Source: Methylotenera sp. (GTDB taxonomy: Bacteria > Pseudomonadota > Gammaproteobacteria > Burkholderiales > Methylophilaceae). Taken from it: 34,829 bases of DNA. Of this stretch, positions 7,886 through 17,844 are shown one piece after another. Position 1 is the first letter of the stretch, and each line of letters starts with the position of its first letter. The notes below the pieces were generated by a model. The model was given only the letters and a program-made list of their open reading frames with translations, was not told the origin of the DNA and did no database searches. The stretch spans positions 1 to 34,829 of the forward strand of contig NZ_JAQSDC010000019.1 of assembly GCF_029945705.1 (NCBI RefSeq), written 5' to 3'. The translations under genes were made by a program, and so were the position numbers.

Positions 7886-9153
7886 AGTGTTCTTTCATTT
7901 TGATGAATGCCTCGATCTGGGCTAGTCCAAGTTGCACGTTTGTTTCGGTCTTTAAAAAATGCAGTTGGCAAACCCACCACAGTGGTTGCTACCGACAGCA
8001 TCCAAAAGAGCATGGGGTACCAAATCATCCAATAATAATATCGGCGTATTTGCGGTTCATAACGGCTGTCGATGAACAAGCTAACAGCAAACTGTAATAA
8101 GCAAGTCACTGCAAGTATGGTGCCATTCCAGCCTGGTACTATAGAAGTAACTTGCAGGTAATTTGGCAAATCAATGAAGTTGCCAAGAATCCATAATATA
8201 AAAATGACGCACATTAAATATGCCCAAATGATACTGACTACTAGCTCGGTATAGATCGGCCACATGCGACGTTTTTTAACATCACTGAAAATATCTTTAA
8301 ATTTGAACAGTACTTCTGCTCCGCCCTGCGCCCAGCGAACTCGCTGCTTCCACAGACCTTTTAAAGTTTCAGGCATCAATATCCAGCAAAGCGCATTAGG
8401 TTCGTATCTCACATCGTAATAATGGGTCTGCATCTTCCAGCTAATATCAATATCCTCTGTCACCATATTGGTGCTCCAATAGCCGACTTGGTGTAATGCA
8501 GATTTTCGAAATGCTGCTACAACGCCCGAAACAGTAAACACACGACCGTATACTCGTTGAGCACGCTTAATAAGCCCAATCACTGCAGAAAACTCTCCGA
8601 CCTGCAGCTTACCTAGCATGGTAGATCGATTCCGAATTCTTGGATTCCCTGTCACTGCACCCACTCTAGATCCAGACACAAAATGACGCATCATCCACGT
8701 GATACAGTTGCGATCAAGGACTGCATCGCCATCAATGCACACTAAATATTCACTGGATGACATCATGGTGCCAACCGTTAGCGCCATGGCTTTGCCTTGA
8801 TTACTAGAGAGCTGGATCGCTTTCACATTAGGTTGCTTTGCAGCAATATCATCAATAATTACACCAGTGTCATCTGTGCTGCCATCATTGATTAAAATTA
8901 CGTCGTAATTAGGATAATTAAGGTCTAGTAGTGCGCCAATCGTCTCATACGCATTAGCGCCTTCATTAAAGCAAGGCACCAAAATACTGACGAAAGGATA
9001 CTCGGTTAATACGGGAGGCGTGTCATATAAAGGCTCTTTACGTTCCTTGCTGATGTAGTAATACAGAGCACCTACCATCCATAAATACGCCATAAACAAT
9101 GGATAATAAAATGCAAACCCGAATAACCATTCTGATAAATGTTGATACCACAT
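7882..9153 (-). CDS. pgaC: PgaC, poly-beta-1,6-N-acetylglucosamine synthase
   Basis: A 423-residue family 2 glycosyltransferase that polymerises UDP-GlcNAc at the inner membrane. With numbering from Met at 9153, it shows an N-terminal membrane helix (about 10-35), the NDGSTD nucleotide-binding loop, the metal-binding DGD (141-143), the TED motif (232-234) with the catalytic Asp, and QRVRW (270-274), the processive-synthase signature, followed by several C-terminal helices. I prefer the ATG at 9153, with AGGGTG nine bases before it; a GTG at 9165 would add four residues but overlaps that site. It follows pgaB after a short gap and overlaps pgaD by four bases. Confidence 0.95.
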   Translation of the reverse strand: MWYQHLSEWLFGFAFYYPLFMAYLWMVGALYYYISKERKEPLYDTPPVLTEYPFVSILVPCFNEGANAYETIGALLDLNYPNYDVILINDGSTDDTGVIIDDIAAKQPNVKAIQLSSNQGKAMALTVGTMMSSSEYLVCIDGDAVLDRNCITWMMRHFVSGSRVGAVTGNPRIRNRSTMLGKLQVGEFSAVIGLIKRAQRVYGRVFTVSGVVAAFRKSALHQVGYWSTNMVTEDIDISWKMQTHYYDVRYEPNALCWILMPETLKGLWKQRVRWAQGGAEVLFKFKDIFSDVKKRRMWPIYTELVVSIIWAYLMCVIFILWILGNFIDLPNYLQVTSIVPGWNGTILAVTCLLQFAVSLFIDSRYEPQIRRYYYWMIWYPMLFWMLSVATTVVGLPTAFFKDRNKRATWTSPDRGIHQNERTL

Positions 9154-9187
9154 ATTAGATTTCACCCTTAAATAGCTTCATATTTTC

Positions 9188-11149
9188 TTATTTATCCGTG
9201 GGCAAATAGGGAAAGTCTCTTGCTGAGATGTATGGACGAATTACGTTTAAATCTGGTTGGTTATTTAAAAAGTCATCGGGGTAATAGCCAACATGCCGAG
9301 CACCAGAGTCACCTAATAATTGAAATTGTTGCTTTAGGGTGTCTGAAGATAAATATAGCTTCGTATTCCAGTTTTTAGCTTGAAGTTCAAAAACTGTTTT
9401 TTGCAAGCCAGTTTTACTCTCGCTTACTTTTGCGACTAAGGTTTTTAACCATGCTTTAGTGTCATTGGCATTTTCCATGAAGGGCATAGCCATTACAGCG
9501 GTGTAGTCGTAAGTAGCTAGAAAATTTTCATAATTTTGGCTTAACCAACGTTCGCTATCTGGATTTAACACTGCTGAGGCATATATGTTTCGTGCAGTTT
9601 TTATACCCGGTTGATACTTTTTAAGGGTATTGGCTAACTCAACTGTAAAGTCCGTTAACTGCTTACTTTTTAAGGTTATTAACTTTTTAGATTCTGCTGT
9701 GCTTTTCTTAATTTCTGCAATACCACCAGCCAATTTGAAATCTTTTTGATAAGCCACACGTGCGAATTTACTATCGTCTTCATCCTCAGATAACATGGCA
9801 TCATCGTGGAATAAGATTCCTGAGAACTTGGTATAAGTCCCTAAATCACTGTAGATATCTTTGATGATTTGTCTGGCCTGAATGGAATACGGTGATAAAC
9901 GTTTGTATGAATTTTTATCAGCTAATGGTTTAGCAGAAACTACTTGTAGAGAAGCTTGCAGTTTTTTATCTTTTAACTCAAATGCTAGCACTGGCATCCA
10001 GGCATAAACTTTCACGTTAGCCCTAGTCATCAGTTGCCAAGACACTCTACTGAATATGTCGGCACGCACTTCAATATGTCGATTTGGGAAATACAATGCC
10101 TCAGCTACACCATCTCCGTTTAAGTCTGAAAATGCTTGTAGATAAACCGTTGTTGGCGCTAATGACTTTATTCTATCGATTAATATGTCGATATTACGAT
10201 TCATTTGCTCAGCGTTTTTATCATAGACATAATCCAAGTCAATATGCATCACGCGCTGAGCATCAATAGGTAAGGGATGCATTTCAATTTCCGACAATAG
10301 TTTCTCAGTCGGATTTGCACCAATTAAATATCGATCAATTTGCATTAAATTGCTAGTACTAGCATTTTCTTCATCCCTTAACGTTAGTGTCAGTGGCATG
10401 CCTGTATCAACGGCCAATTGAGTGGCTATCTCGTTGTATGCGCCATATGGCCATACCATTACTCGAGGTGGCTTTCCAGTAAGACTCCGTATGTACTCAT
10501 TATTTTTGATGAAATCTTGCTTGATGCGATTGCGATAATCGACTTCAGCTTCATACTGTTTTGTTTCAGGGTCATACTGCAAAGTCACTGCTGCTGGCAT
10601 TTTATTGCCTTGTGGATTAGCTAATATTCCTTGATGTAAATTGTAAGTGTGAGATGCGAACTCCACTAAACCAGAATTAGCCATTTCTCTGATTTGCTGG
10701 GTAGTCAAAAAGTGTGAACGTTGGATTTTCTCATCTCCATACTCCACCAACTTTCCATTTTCAACTTGCAACCAACTGCCAACAATGGCTGAAACTGCAG
10801 GAAACTGATATAACTTGAGCAATGGATAAACGCGTGTATAAAAGCTTTCATAACCATCATCAAAAGTTAACAAAATAGGCTTTTGAGGTAACGGTTTCTT
10901 ACCAGATTGTGCATTTAACACATCATCAATGCTGATTGGATGATAGCCATGCGCCTGTAACCAAGCAAAATGACGTGACATATTTTTAGTTGATATTGTT
11001 GTATCCTCTTGATCAAGGTCGCCATCGACAACATCTTTAACATCATGGTAACTAAGCACTTCAAACGATTGCGAAGCGGGATTGATATTAGCCGCGTATG
11101 CTGACGAAGTTAACATCATGAGTAATACGAATATATATTTTTTCATCAT
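9188..11149 (-). CDS. pgaB: PgaB, PNAG N-deacetylase with C-terminal glycoside hydrolase-like domain
   Basis: A 653-residue periplasmic enzyme that partly deacetylates PNAG so it can be exported through PgaA. A signal peptide (residues 1-19, cleavage after AYA) precedes a polysaccharide deacetylase domain (about 30-280) with LTFDDGYES (Asp97, Asp98) and the metal-binding SHTYNLH (His167, His172). The C-terminal half (about 290-640), with MHIDLDYVYD and ILFHDDAML segments, is the hydrolase-like PNAG-binding domain. Length matches E. coli PgaB (672). Unlike E. coli PgaB, no lipobox cysteine follows the signal sequence. The start codon shares one base with the pgaA stop (TAATG), implying coupling. 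Confidence 0.95.
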   Translation of the reverse strand: MMKKYIFVLLMMLTSSAYAANINPASQSFEVLSYHDVKDVVDGDLDQEDTTISTKNMSRHFAWLQAHGYHPISIDDVLNAQSGKKPLPQKPILLTFDDGYESFYTRVYPLLKLYQFPAVSAIVGSWLQVENGKLVEYGDEKIQRSHFLTTQQIREMANSGLVEFASHTYNLHQGILANPQGNKMPAAVTLQYDPETKQYEAEVDYRNRIKQDFIKNNEYIRSLTGKPPRVMVWPYGAYNEIATQLAVDTGMPLTLTLRDEENASTSNLMQIDRYLIGANPTEKLLSEIEMHPLPIDAQRVMHIDLDYVYDKNAEQMNRNIDILIDRIKSLAPTTVYLQAFSDLNGDGVAEALYFPNRHIEVRADIFSRVSWQLMTRANVKVYAWMPVLAFELKDKKLQASLQVVSAKPLADKNSYKRLSPYSIQARQIIKDIYSDLGTYTKFSGILFHDDAMLSEDEDDSKFARVAYQKDFKLAGGIAEIKKSTAESKKLITLKSKQLTDFTVELANTLKKYQPGIKTARNIYASAVLNPDSERWLSQNYENFLATYDYTAVMAMPFMENANDTKAWLKTLVAKVSESKTGLQKTVFELQAKNWNTKLYLSSDTLKQQFQLLGDSGARHVGYYPDDFLNNQPDLNVIRPYISARDFPYLPTDK

Positions 11150-13632
11150 TAATACAGTAAATTTAATCTAGCAAAAAATTGGGTTGCAGTTTCATTAACA
11201 CCATCATATGGATGACGACTTCGTTCAATGCCATAGTCAATCTCAAAAGCATCATCCCATTTAAACTGCTGTTCATAACTAACAGTCCAAGTTGAATCTG
11301 TGCCAAAGTTTTTCTGCCAGTATTGTCCTGCGCCTATTTGTAGGCGATGGCCAAATGAACGCTCGTAACGTCGCCATAGCATCCATTCGTTGTCTAGAAT
11401 AATTTTTGTATCAAGGTCGCTCGCTGGATTAAAATAACTAACATCAACTTGTTTGTTGTGTGAGGTATCAACGAGTAAATGAGTCGTTAATTTATTATGA
11501 GGTTTTGTAATGAGTCGACGATCAAACGCTATATTGATAATTTCGCGTTGATTACTATCATCCATATTCATGTAACCCGCGACGATAGAGGCACGAGTTA
11601 AATCGCTCCATCGATATATGCTGCTAATATTTATTAAGTCTCCACTCTTGCCTGTTCTTAGCCCACGAAGCGGCATTTGGCTAGAATTGATATCTACCAA
11701 AGAGGCTAAAGACCAGTAATCATTAACACGATATTCAGCCGTCAAAGTAGAGGTAATGCCGTTATTGTTTGGTATAGCCTCACTCACTGCACCAGTTAAA
11801 CGCCAATCTCTATTGGTATACTCCAAACCAATGCCAGGAAAAAACGCATGGCCAACGCCTTCGGGGTAGTTGGCATACGCATACTGAGTACTCAAAAATG
11901 CGCGATAGTTGTAATCAATTGGGCTTGAATATAAAACAGCATTTAAACCTTTACTGCGGCTACCTAGGGTAGAACCTGACGATTGGCTGGTAAAAGCATC
12001 CATTGTGAGTTGTCGACTCTTATGTAGTTGCAAGCGTCTATTGAGCTCTTGCACTGTTGAGTTTTCAGGGTAGTCACGTACTAAAGACTGTGTTTCAGCC
12101 TCTGCAACTCGCCATTCGCGTAGATCTAGATGTGCGTTAGCAAGAAGGGTTTTAGGCAAAATCTCATCTGGGTATTCCTGAATAGTTTTTGACATGCGCA
12201 GCTCAGTTTTTTCTGGCCATCCACGCCAGCGCTCAATTTCAGCCAAAGCTACATCAACATCATGATTCATTGGGCCGATATTATTGAGTGCTTGAAATTT
12301 AGCTTCAGCACCCGCCAAATCATCTCCATATGCAAGCAGATAGGCAGATTTGCTGTCCACTTCAAATTTTGCATCATTGGGTCTGATAACAGGATTTTTT
12401 GGTCTACTTCTATAATCAGGAACATCTTTTGATAAGCTGTTTAAAAGTTTGGATGCATCATCAAACCGCTCAAGCTCGATCAAGGTATAGAACTTAGAAA
12501 ATTTGGTTTCTATATTGCTTGCATCTTTAGCGATTGATGCATCGTAAGCTTTAAGCGCTTCTTCTGGCATATGCTTGTATAGATAAGCATCCCCCACAGC
12601 ACTCAAAACATAACTTGGTGCAGTAATATTAGCTTTCCCCAACTGTGAATATTGGTTAATAGCATCTTGCATACGGTAGCGATTACGAAGCGCCACTATG
12701 CGATCAAACGCCAAGTTTTGCTTGCTATCTGAATGTAAGTCAAGCGTATTCCAATCACATTGGCAGGCTTCATCTAGCTTTACCAACGCTTTATCGGTAT
12801 CAGCAAAACGATTAGCAGGGTCTTTAACACTGTTTAGCCCCCATGCAATATAGAGTGCAGCAGCATCATTATTTATTTTGCCCACTTCATTTTTATCAAC
12901 AGCATTTGGATACATCTCAACCAGCATCATTGCTTGCGTCGTTGCGCCAGCTTCTCTCGCGGCGATAATCAGCGACCTTGCTGCTTCTTTATCTTTATTA
13001 TTCAGCGCTAAAATATGAGTGTTAGCGTCTATCACTACGACTGGTTGCTTAGTCTGCTGCCCAAAATAAGATAGGGCACGATAAACCTCAATATTATTCG
13101 GGTATGTTTGACGTAAAAGTGATAAATCTGAATTAGCGATATCGAATTCGTTCGCATCTATATGGTTAAGTACCATACCTAAAACTGGATCAAGATTACT
13201 TGGCTCACGTTGCTTCACTTGCCCGTACAACTTTAGCGCTTGAGCATAATTTCCAGAATCACGCGCGGCTCTCGCCAGCGCATTGATGCAATAAGTCGGA
13301 GCCACATTCAGGTCTATAGACTTTGCAAAATCTAATGCCTCCTGATTTTTGTTTGCCCAAGTAAGTACAACGATATAGTCAGCCTTTATACCAATATCAT
13401 CGGGGAAGTCTTTAGTTAACTCTGCAAATGCCGCAAGCGCCTCATCAAAATGACCTTTTTTAGCTTTCGTGAGTGCTGTCTGGTGGCGTTCACTTGCACT
13501 AATATTCAAGTGATTAGTCTCAGCAGCAAATACGGGTATACAAAAACTGGTTAGTACAGACGTCAAAAGCATTGATACAAAAAATGATTTATTTAGACTC
13601 CAAACAAATTGATTCCATTTAAATAAATACAA
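11149..13632 (-). CDS. pgaA: PgaA, outer-membrane PNAG export porin
   Basis: An 827-residue protein that exports PNAG across the outer membrane. It has an N-terminal signal sequence ending near FCIPVFA-AE (about residue 36), a periplasmic superhelix of TPR-like repeats (about 45-520; for example the stretch beginning ALTKAKKGHFDEALAAF), and a C-terminal beta barrel (about 540-827) ending in aromatic-rich ATQFFARLNLLY. Size compares with 807 residues in E. coli. The signal peptide is long; Met21 would give a shorter, more typical one, but neither start has a well-spaced ribosome site, so the start is uncertain. It is the first gene of pgaABCD, and an 874-base gap lies upstream. Confidence 0.93.
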   Translation of the reverse strand: MYLFKWNQFVWSLNKSFFVSMLLTSVLTSFCIPVFAAETNHLNISASERHQTALTKAKKGHFDEALAAFAELTKDFPDDIGIKADYIVVLTWANKNQEALDFAKSIDLNVAPTYCINALARAARDSGNYAQALKLYGQVKQREPSNLDPVLGMVLNHIDANEFDIANSDLSLLRQTYPNNIEVYRALSYFGQQTKQPVVVIDANTHILALNNKDKEAARSLIIAAREAGATTQAMMLVEMYPNAVDKNEVGKINNDAAALYIAWGLNSVKDPANRFADTDKALVKLDEACQCDWNTLDLHSDSKQNLAFDRIVALRNRYRMQDAINQYSQLGKANITAPSYVLSAVGDAYLYKHMPEEALKAYDASIAKDASNIETKFSKFYTLIELERFDDASKLLNSLSKDVPDYRSRPKNPVIRPNDAKFEVDSKSAYLLAYGDDLAGAEAKFQALNNIGPMNHDVDVALAEIERWRGWPEKTELRMSKTIQEYPDEILPKTLLANAHLDLREWRVAEAETQSLVRDYPENSTVQELNRRLQLHKSRQLTMDAFTSQSSGSTLGSRSKGLNAVLYSSPIDYNYRAFLSTQYAYANYPEGVGHAFFPGIGLEYTNRDWRLTGAVSEAIPNNNGITSTLTAEYRVNDYWSLASLVDINSSQMPLRGLRTGKSGDLINISSIYRWSDLTRASIVAGYMNMDDSNQREIINIAFDRRLITKPHNKLTTHLLVDTSHNKQVDVSYFNPASDLDTKIILDNEWMLWRRYERSFGHRLQIGAGQYWQKNFGTDSTWTVSYEQQFKWDDAFEIDYGIERSRHPYDGVNETATQFFARLNLLY

Positions 13633-14506
13633 TTTTTCTATTACTCCAGATAACTAAAATCTCACAGGCTGAATAACTCAGTTGACTAAACCTACGAACA
13701 TCAACAGCCCGCATTAATGTCTTATTAAGTAAGACTTAATTAACACACCAGCTATATGTTAAAAATGTTAAGTCTAGGTATAAACAGCTATCTGGAATCA
13801 TCTATTACATAGTAAACTAAATGCTTAGCAGGTTTAGTTCGCTACCGAACATACTGGGACATGCCCTGTTTTTTTAGGCAAAGTTTCATCTTAATTAAAA
13901 GATATGAATATAATTAGGGTTAGTTAGTATTTTGCTGGGGGAGTTTAAATCTGAGGCAGTAATGCAAGTAAGAGGAGTTGGCTATAAGATTCAGAAATTT
14001 CTAAATAATTGCGTGCACATGCATAGAGGCTCAATCAATCTAGGTAAACATAGCGCTAATCATTAGTAAATACGGATCTAAGCGAGCTGTATTGAGTCGT
14101 GAGAACCTAAGATTAGGTGCTTAACTTGAGCGTAAAGAGGACGAGCTTAATCTTAAAATCTTACACGAAATAGTTTGCAAGTTACTCTCTGCAACATTCA
14201 CATTGATAGGCTATTAGAGCGCACCCTAAACTTTTATAAACATTAGTTATTTATGCTGTATAGATTCGGCCTTAAATTCGGCTGTATATCTGATGCCCTT
14301 CATTATTAACTCTCCATTACAATTTTGACATTATGATATGTCTATCGAAACGGGTGACGTCCACACTTAATATTCCAGCAATTGAGCATGCTCTTAATTT
14401 ATGTGCAATTGATAAATCAGGTCTAATCAAAACAAAAAAGCCCTAGAACAATGTCTAAGGCTTTAGGGTAAAGGTTACGTTTATATTCTCACCAAATAAA
14501 TTAACT
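13633..14506. other. 874-base gap between pgaA and sodB, no convincing gene
   Basis: Apart from the sodB terminator at its far end, I see no gene, tRNA or known RNA family here. It should hold the pga promoter and leader close to 13633. Small hairpins exist (GTCTTA/TAAGAC at 13719-13735; GGG-ACATG-CCC followed by seven T near 13858-13877) but none is strong. A 34-codon frame at 13962-14066 has a GAGG site but no other support. The stretch is AT-rich and could hold regulatory elements or a small RNA. Confidence 0.6.
14433..14464 (-). terminator. Intrinsic terminator of sodB
   Basis: On the minus strand an AAAGCC-x-TAGA stem pairs with TCTA-x-GGCTTT (one internal mismatch, 6-base loop) and is followed by a run of T, 43 bases after the sodB stop. 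Confidence 0.8.
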
Positions 14507-15091
14507 CTAGCTAGTAAAGTTAGCTGCTGCAAAATCCCAGTTGGCTAATGAAGCTAAGAACACTTCAACAAATTTAGCGCGCGCGTTGCGATAATCGATG
14601 TAATAAGCATGTTCCCAAACGTCGATAGTTAACAATGCTTTGTCGCCAGTGGTCAGTGGTGTACCCGCTGCGCCCATGTTAACGATGTCTACTGAGCCGT
14701 CTGCTTTTTTAACAAGCCATGTCCAACCTGAACCGAAGTTACCCACAGCTGAAGCTTGGAATGCTTTTTTGAAGTCATCAAAAGAACCCCATTTTGCATT
14801 GATAGCATCAGCCAAAGCACCTGTAGGAGCACCGCCGCCGTTTGGTTTCATGCTGCTCCAAAAGAAAGTGTGGTTCCAAATTTGTGCTGAGTTGTTGTAA
14901 ACGCCGCCTGAAGATTTTTTGATGATTTCTTCTAAACTTGAATTTTCAAACTCTGTGCCTTTAATTAGGTTATTTAAGTTTGTTACATAAGTTTGGTGAT
15001 GTTTGCCATAGTGGAACTCTAAAGTTTCTTCTGAAATATGTGGTGCTAAAGCTGTTTTTGCGTATGGTAGGGCTGGTAAAGTATGTTCCAT
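14507..15091 (-). CDS. sodB: Superoxide dismutase, iron type
   Basis: A 194-residue cytoplasmic enzyme that converts superoxide to oxygen and hydrogen peroxide. The four metal ligands stand at the positions expected for Fe-SOD: His27, His74, Asp157 and His161 (motif [13 protein letters not shown]). The [10 protein letters not shown] and GSGWTWLV segments and the GAAGTPL stretch favour the iron over the manganese type, and the length is close to E. coli SodB (193). An AAGGAAA site lies a few bases before the ATG. It appears to be a single-gene unit with its own terminator, as often seen for sodB. Metal preference cannot be proved from sequence alone. Confidence 0.95.
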   Translation of the reverse strand: MEHTLPALPYAKTALAPHISEETLEFHYGKHHQTYVTNLNNLIKGTEFENSSLEEIIKKSSGGVYNNSAQIWNHTFFWSSMKPNGGGAPTGALADAINAKWGSFDDFKKAFQASAVGNFGSGWTWLVKKADGSVDIVNMGAAGTPLTTGDKALLTIDVWEHAYYIDYRNARAKFVEVFLASLANWDFAAANFTS

Positions 15092-15180
15092 GATGTGTTT
15101 CCTTTATCAATAAAAATTTGTGTACTTGGTATTTTGCCATACATTATGCTGGTATAGCAGACTAAATTAGTATGGTATTG

Positions 15181-16062
15181 CTACTTTTTTCTAGCTCTTG
15201 GGTGTGCTTTATCATATATGGAGGCTAAATGCTGAAAATCAAGATGCGTGTAGATCTGTGTGGTGCTGATGTTTGCATGACCTAACATTTCTTGCACAGC
15301 GCGTAAATCTTGGCTAGATTGAAGCACATGACTTGCAAAGCTGTGGCGTAGCATATGTGGATGCATACTGATATTGAGGCCTTGTTTGATAGACCATTCT
15401 TTTACGCGATATTGCACCGCTCGCGGTGTGATACGCTTACCTTGCTGCGTGACAAAAAGCGCATTGGGGTTGGATTCCGCAATTTTAATGAGTGCGCGGC
15501 TTTGTAGCCAAGTTTGAATGGCAGTAACGGCGTGGTTACCCATAGGTACAATGCGGGTTTTGTTGCCTTTACCTGTGACGGTAACGGTGCCTTCAGAAAA
15601 ATCTAACATATTTATCTCTAAATTTACCAACTCAGCTAAACGTAAACCCGATGAATAGAATAACTCTAGAATGGCGTGATCTCGCCGTTCAAGCAGGCTA
15701 TCACCTTTAATGTCTACAAACTTAACAGCTTGATCTGTTGAAAGCGCTACTGGCAAAGTTTTGGCTGATTTCGGCGCTCGTAAACCCATGACAGGATTTT
15801 GCAGATAACCTTTATGCTGCGTAAGGTAATGATAGAAGCCGCGCCAAGCAGAAAGTACGCGGGCAATAGTTTTGCTACTCAGTCCACGCCCATGCAGGCT
15901 GGCGATATAACGCCTGATTTGCGTATTGGTAATGGCATCTAAAGCGGTATTGTCAGCTAACGTTTCCAGTAACTGTAGGTCTCTGGAGTAGTTCTTTAGC
16001 GTGAGCGCACTTAGGCCGCGCTCGAAAGTTAAGTGTTTAAAGTAGTCGTCCAAGTGGTTCAT
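15181..16062 (-). CDS. xerC: Site-specific tyrosine recombinase XerC
   Basis: A 293-residue tyrosine recombinase. The N-terminal SAM-like core-binding domain covers about 1-90 and the catalytic domain about 105-290. The catalytic set is complete: Arg141 (SSGLRLAELVNL), Lys165 (TGKGNKTR), His236 and Arg239 (HPHMLRHSFASH), His262 (LGHANIS) and Tyr271 (TQIYTHL). XerC acts with XerD at dif to resolve chromosome dimers. XerC and not XerD is chosen because the gene follows dapF and a DUF484 gene, the same order as dapF-yigA-xerC in E. coli. Gaps to its neighbours are short, so cotranscription is likely. Confidence 0.93.
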   Translation of the reverse strand: MNHLDDYFKHLTFERGLSALTLKNYSRDLQLLETLADNTALDAITNTQIRRYIASLHGRGLSSKTIARVLSAWRGFYHYLTQHKGYLQNPVMGLRAPKSAKTLPVALSTDQAVKFVDIKGDSLLERRDHAILELFYSSGLRLAELVNLEINMLDFSEGTVTVTGKGNKTRIVPMGNHAVTAIQTWLQSRALIKIAESNPNALFVTQQGKRITPRAVQYRVKEWSIKQGLNISMHPHMLRHSFASHVLQSSQDLRAVQEMLGHANISTTQIYTHLDFQHLASIYDKAHPRARKK

Positions 16063-16108
16063 TTAAGTGGATTATTGCCTATAGATGTACCTAAATATTA
16101 TGCGTCAC

Positions 16109-16786
16109 TTACAAATAGTTTGAGAACGAAGCGCTGACTAAATCACCTATTCGTTTTAAGTACATTAAACCCATATCGGCTTTAAAGCGTTTTTGGTCTT
16201 CTGAACCTAGTATTAATACACCAAATGCATGTTTTTTATCGCCGTTTTTGTAAAGCGGAATAAATGCAAAAGATTGAAGGTTCTCGCCAACTAAACGTTG
16301 AGCAGATTCAGGTTTAGTGCCGCAGTGCGGCGCCTCTAGTGCAACTACCCAGTCGCTAAAAGCATCGTTAACAGGCGTAAAAGCTACTTCTTGCGCATGC
16401 GATTCATCATTTGGTTTTAGCCAAATGTGCACTTGAGATTCTGTTACATCAAACACATGTTGCATGTTTTCAGCAATGAGCGGTTGTAGCTTGTTTAGGC
16501 CAATATTTTCAAGCAATTTAACACTGAAATTATGTACTTTATGACTGGTGACGTCATTTTGTTCGCCAAACTCAATCAATTGCGCAAGCATGACATCTTG
16601 CACGCGAATTTTGTCGCGCTGGGCTAGTTGTTGACGTTCCGCTAGTGAGATTGCACCGCTACCATGCGGGCTAGGCAAAAAGATTTCGGTCAGTAAGCTG
16701 GCATGCTCTTCAAAAAAGTTTTTATGTGCGCGCAAATAAGTTTTTACGTCGTCAGCTGAAATCGTATTTTGAATATCTTCTTGCAT
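16109..16786 (-). CDS. DUF484 family protein (YigA-like, GAF fold)
   Basis: A 225-residue protein of the DUF484 family. The N-terminal segment with DDVKTYLRAHKNFFEEHASLL and then LPSPHGSGAISLAERQ is the family hallmark, followed by a short helical linker and a GAF-like domain (about 95-225) ending in GVLILGSEDQKRFKADMGLMYL. Its function is unknown; the steady link with xerC and dapF suggests a housekeeping role but does not define one. An AAGGA site precedes the ATG at good spacing. It lies 46 bases before xerC and about 56 bases after dapF on the same strand. Confidence 0.93.
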   Translation of the reverse strand: MQEDIQNTISADDVKTYLRAHKNFFEEHASLLTEIFLPSPHGSGAISLAERQQLAQRDKIRVQDVMLAQLIEFGEQNDVTSHKVHNFSVKLLENIGLNKLQPLIAENMQHVFDVTESQVHIWLKPNDESHAQEVAFTPVNDAFSDWVVALEAPHCGTKPESAQRLVGENLQSFAFIPLYKNGDKKHAFGVLILGSEDQKRFKADMGLMYLKRIGDLVSASFSNYL

Positions 16787-16842
16787 AATCGTCCTTGTGG
16801 TTATCGCTTGTAGTTATCGTAGGTGAGCGCGTTTTTATTAAA

Positions 16843-17667
16843 TTATATTTCAATGCTGCCAGTGAATACTGTCACCGCAGGGCCTGTCATCATCACGGCT
16901 GAGTTGCCGCCTTGCCAAGTAATGTGCAGTTCACCGCCATGGGCAGATACTTTGACTGGAGATTGTAATCGCCCTAATTGGATGCCCGCAACCACTGCTG
17001 CGCAAGCACCCGTGCCGCAAGCAAGTGTTTCGCCGCTGCCGCGCTCAAACACTCTTAGTTTAATATGGTGCTCATCAATAATCTGCATGAAGCCCGCGTT
17101 TACGCGCTCAGGAAAGCGCGGATGTACTTCAATCTGGCTACCTAGGGCTACTACTGGTGTGGTCTCAACATCATCTACGATTTGCACTGCATGCGGATTG
17201 CCCATAGAAACGGCTGAAATAATGATTTGTTGATTCGCAACTTCTAGTGAATAGCTATTGGCAGCAGTGTCAGCAATGAAAGGCACTTCGCTTGGTGACA
17301 ATCTAGGTGCGCCCATATTCACTGTGACTAAACCATTATTTTCCAACTTTGGCGTAATAATGCCGCTGGCAGTTTCCACGCTAATTTCATGTTTGCTACT
17401 TAGTTTTTGATCTACAACAAAGCGTACAAAACAGCGAGCGCCATTGCCGCATTGGGCAACTTCAGTACCGTCGGCGTTAAAAATACGGTATTTAAAATCG
17501 GCAACTTTAGAGGTTTGAACTAATAAGAGTTGATCAAATCCAATACCAAATTGGCGATGCGCTAAGGTTTGGATTTGGTCTGCTGTGAGCTGAAATGGCT
17601 GGTCAATTCCATTAATGACGATAAAGTCATTGCCAGCGCCTTGCATTTTTGTAAAGTGTAAATTCAT
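16843..17667 (-). CDS. dapF: Diaminopimelate epimerase
   Basis: A 274-residue cofactor-free racemase that converts LL-diaminopimelate to the meso form for lysine and peptidoglycan synthesis. Both catalytic cysteines are in place: Cys73 in AQCGNGARC and Cys217 in [10 protein letters not shown], at the same numbers as in the Haemophilus enzyme. The start [18 protein letters not shown] is the typical family N-terminus. It heads the dapF-DUF484-xerC group on the minus strand and is divergent from metK across 177 bases. Confidence 0.97.
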   Translation of the reverse strand: MNLHFTKMQGAGNDFIVINGIDQPFQLTADQIQTLAHRQFGIGFDQLLLVQTSKVADFKYRIFNADGTEVAQCGNGARCFVRFVVDQKLSSKHEISVETASGIITPKLENNGLVTVNMGAPRLSPSEVPFIADTAANSYSLEVANQQIIISAVSMGNPHAVQIVDDVETTPVVALGSQIEVHPRFPERVNAGFMQIIDEHHIKLRVFERGSGETLACGTGACAAVVAGIQLGRLQSPVKVSAHGGELHITWQGGNSAVMMTGPAVTVFTGSIEI

Positions 17668-17844
17668 CGTCGTATTATAAATTGATTGATGGAATAGGCT
17701 GTTATTAATTCTTCTTATTTTAATTATATTACTTAAATAGTTAGGTACAATAAGCGGTTAGTCTTTGACCTGTGATTCATGCTTCAGCCTTTAGTATGAA
17801 TTTCATTTCATTTTTTTAAATTTTAGTTTCCAAGGCGCATATCA

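Noticed and set aside
13856-13880. GGG-ACATG-CCC followed by seven T, possible small-RNA terminator
   Set aside because: The stem is only three to four base pairs, too weak to call.
13962-14066. 34-codon frame starting ATG with a GAGG site upstream
   Set aside because: Short frame in an AT-rich gap with no recognisable sequence; a chance match is as likely as a gene.
15181-16062. Phage or integron integrase, because it is a tyrosine recombinase
   Set aside because: Size, motif set and the dapF-DUF484 neighbours mark it as the housekeeping XerC; no attachment-site repeats are seen.
17668-17844. SAM riboswitch upstream of metK
   Set aside because: No SAM riboswitch consensus is visible in the 177-base leader.
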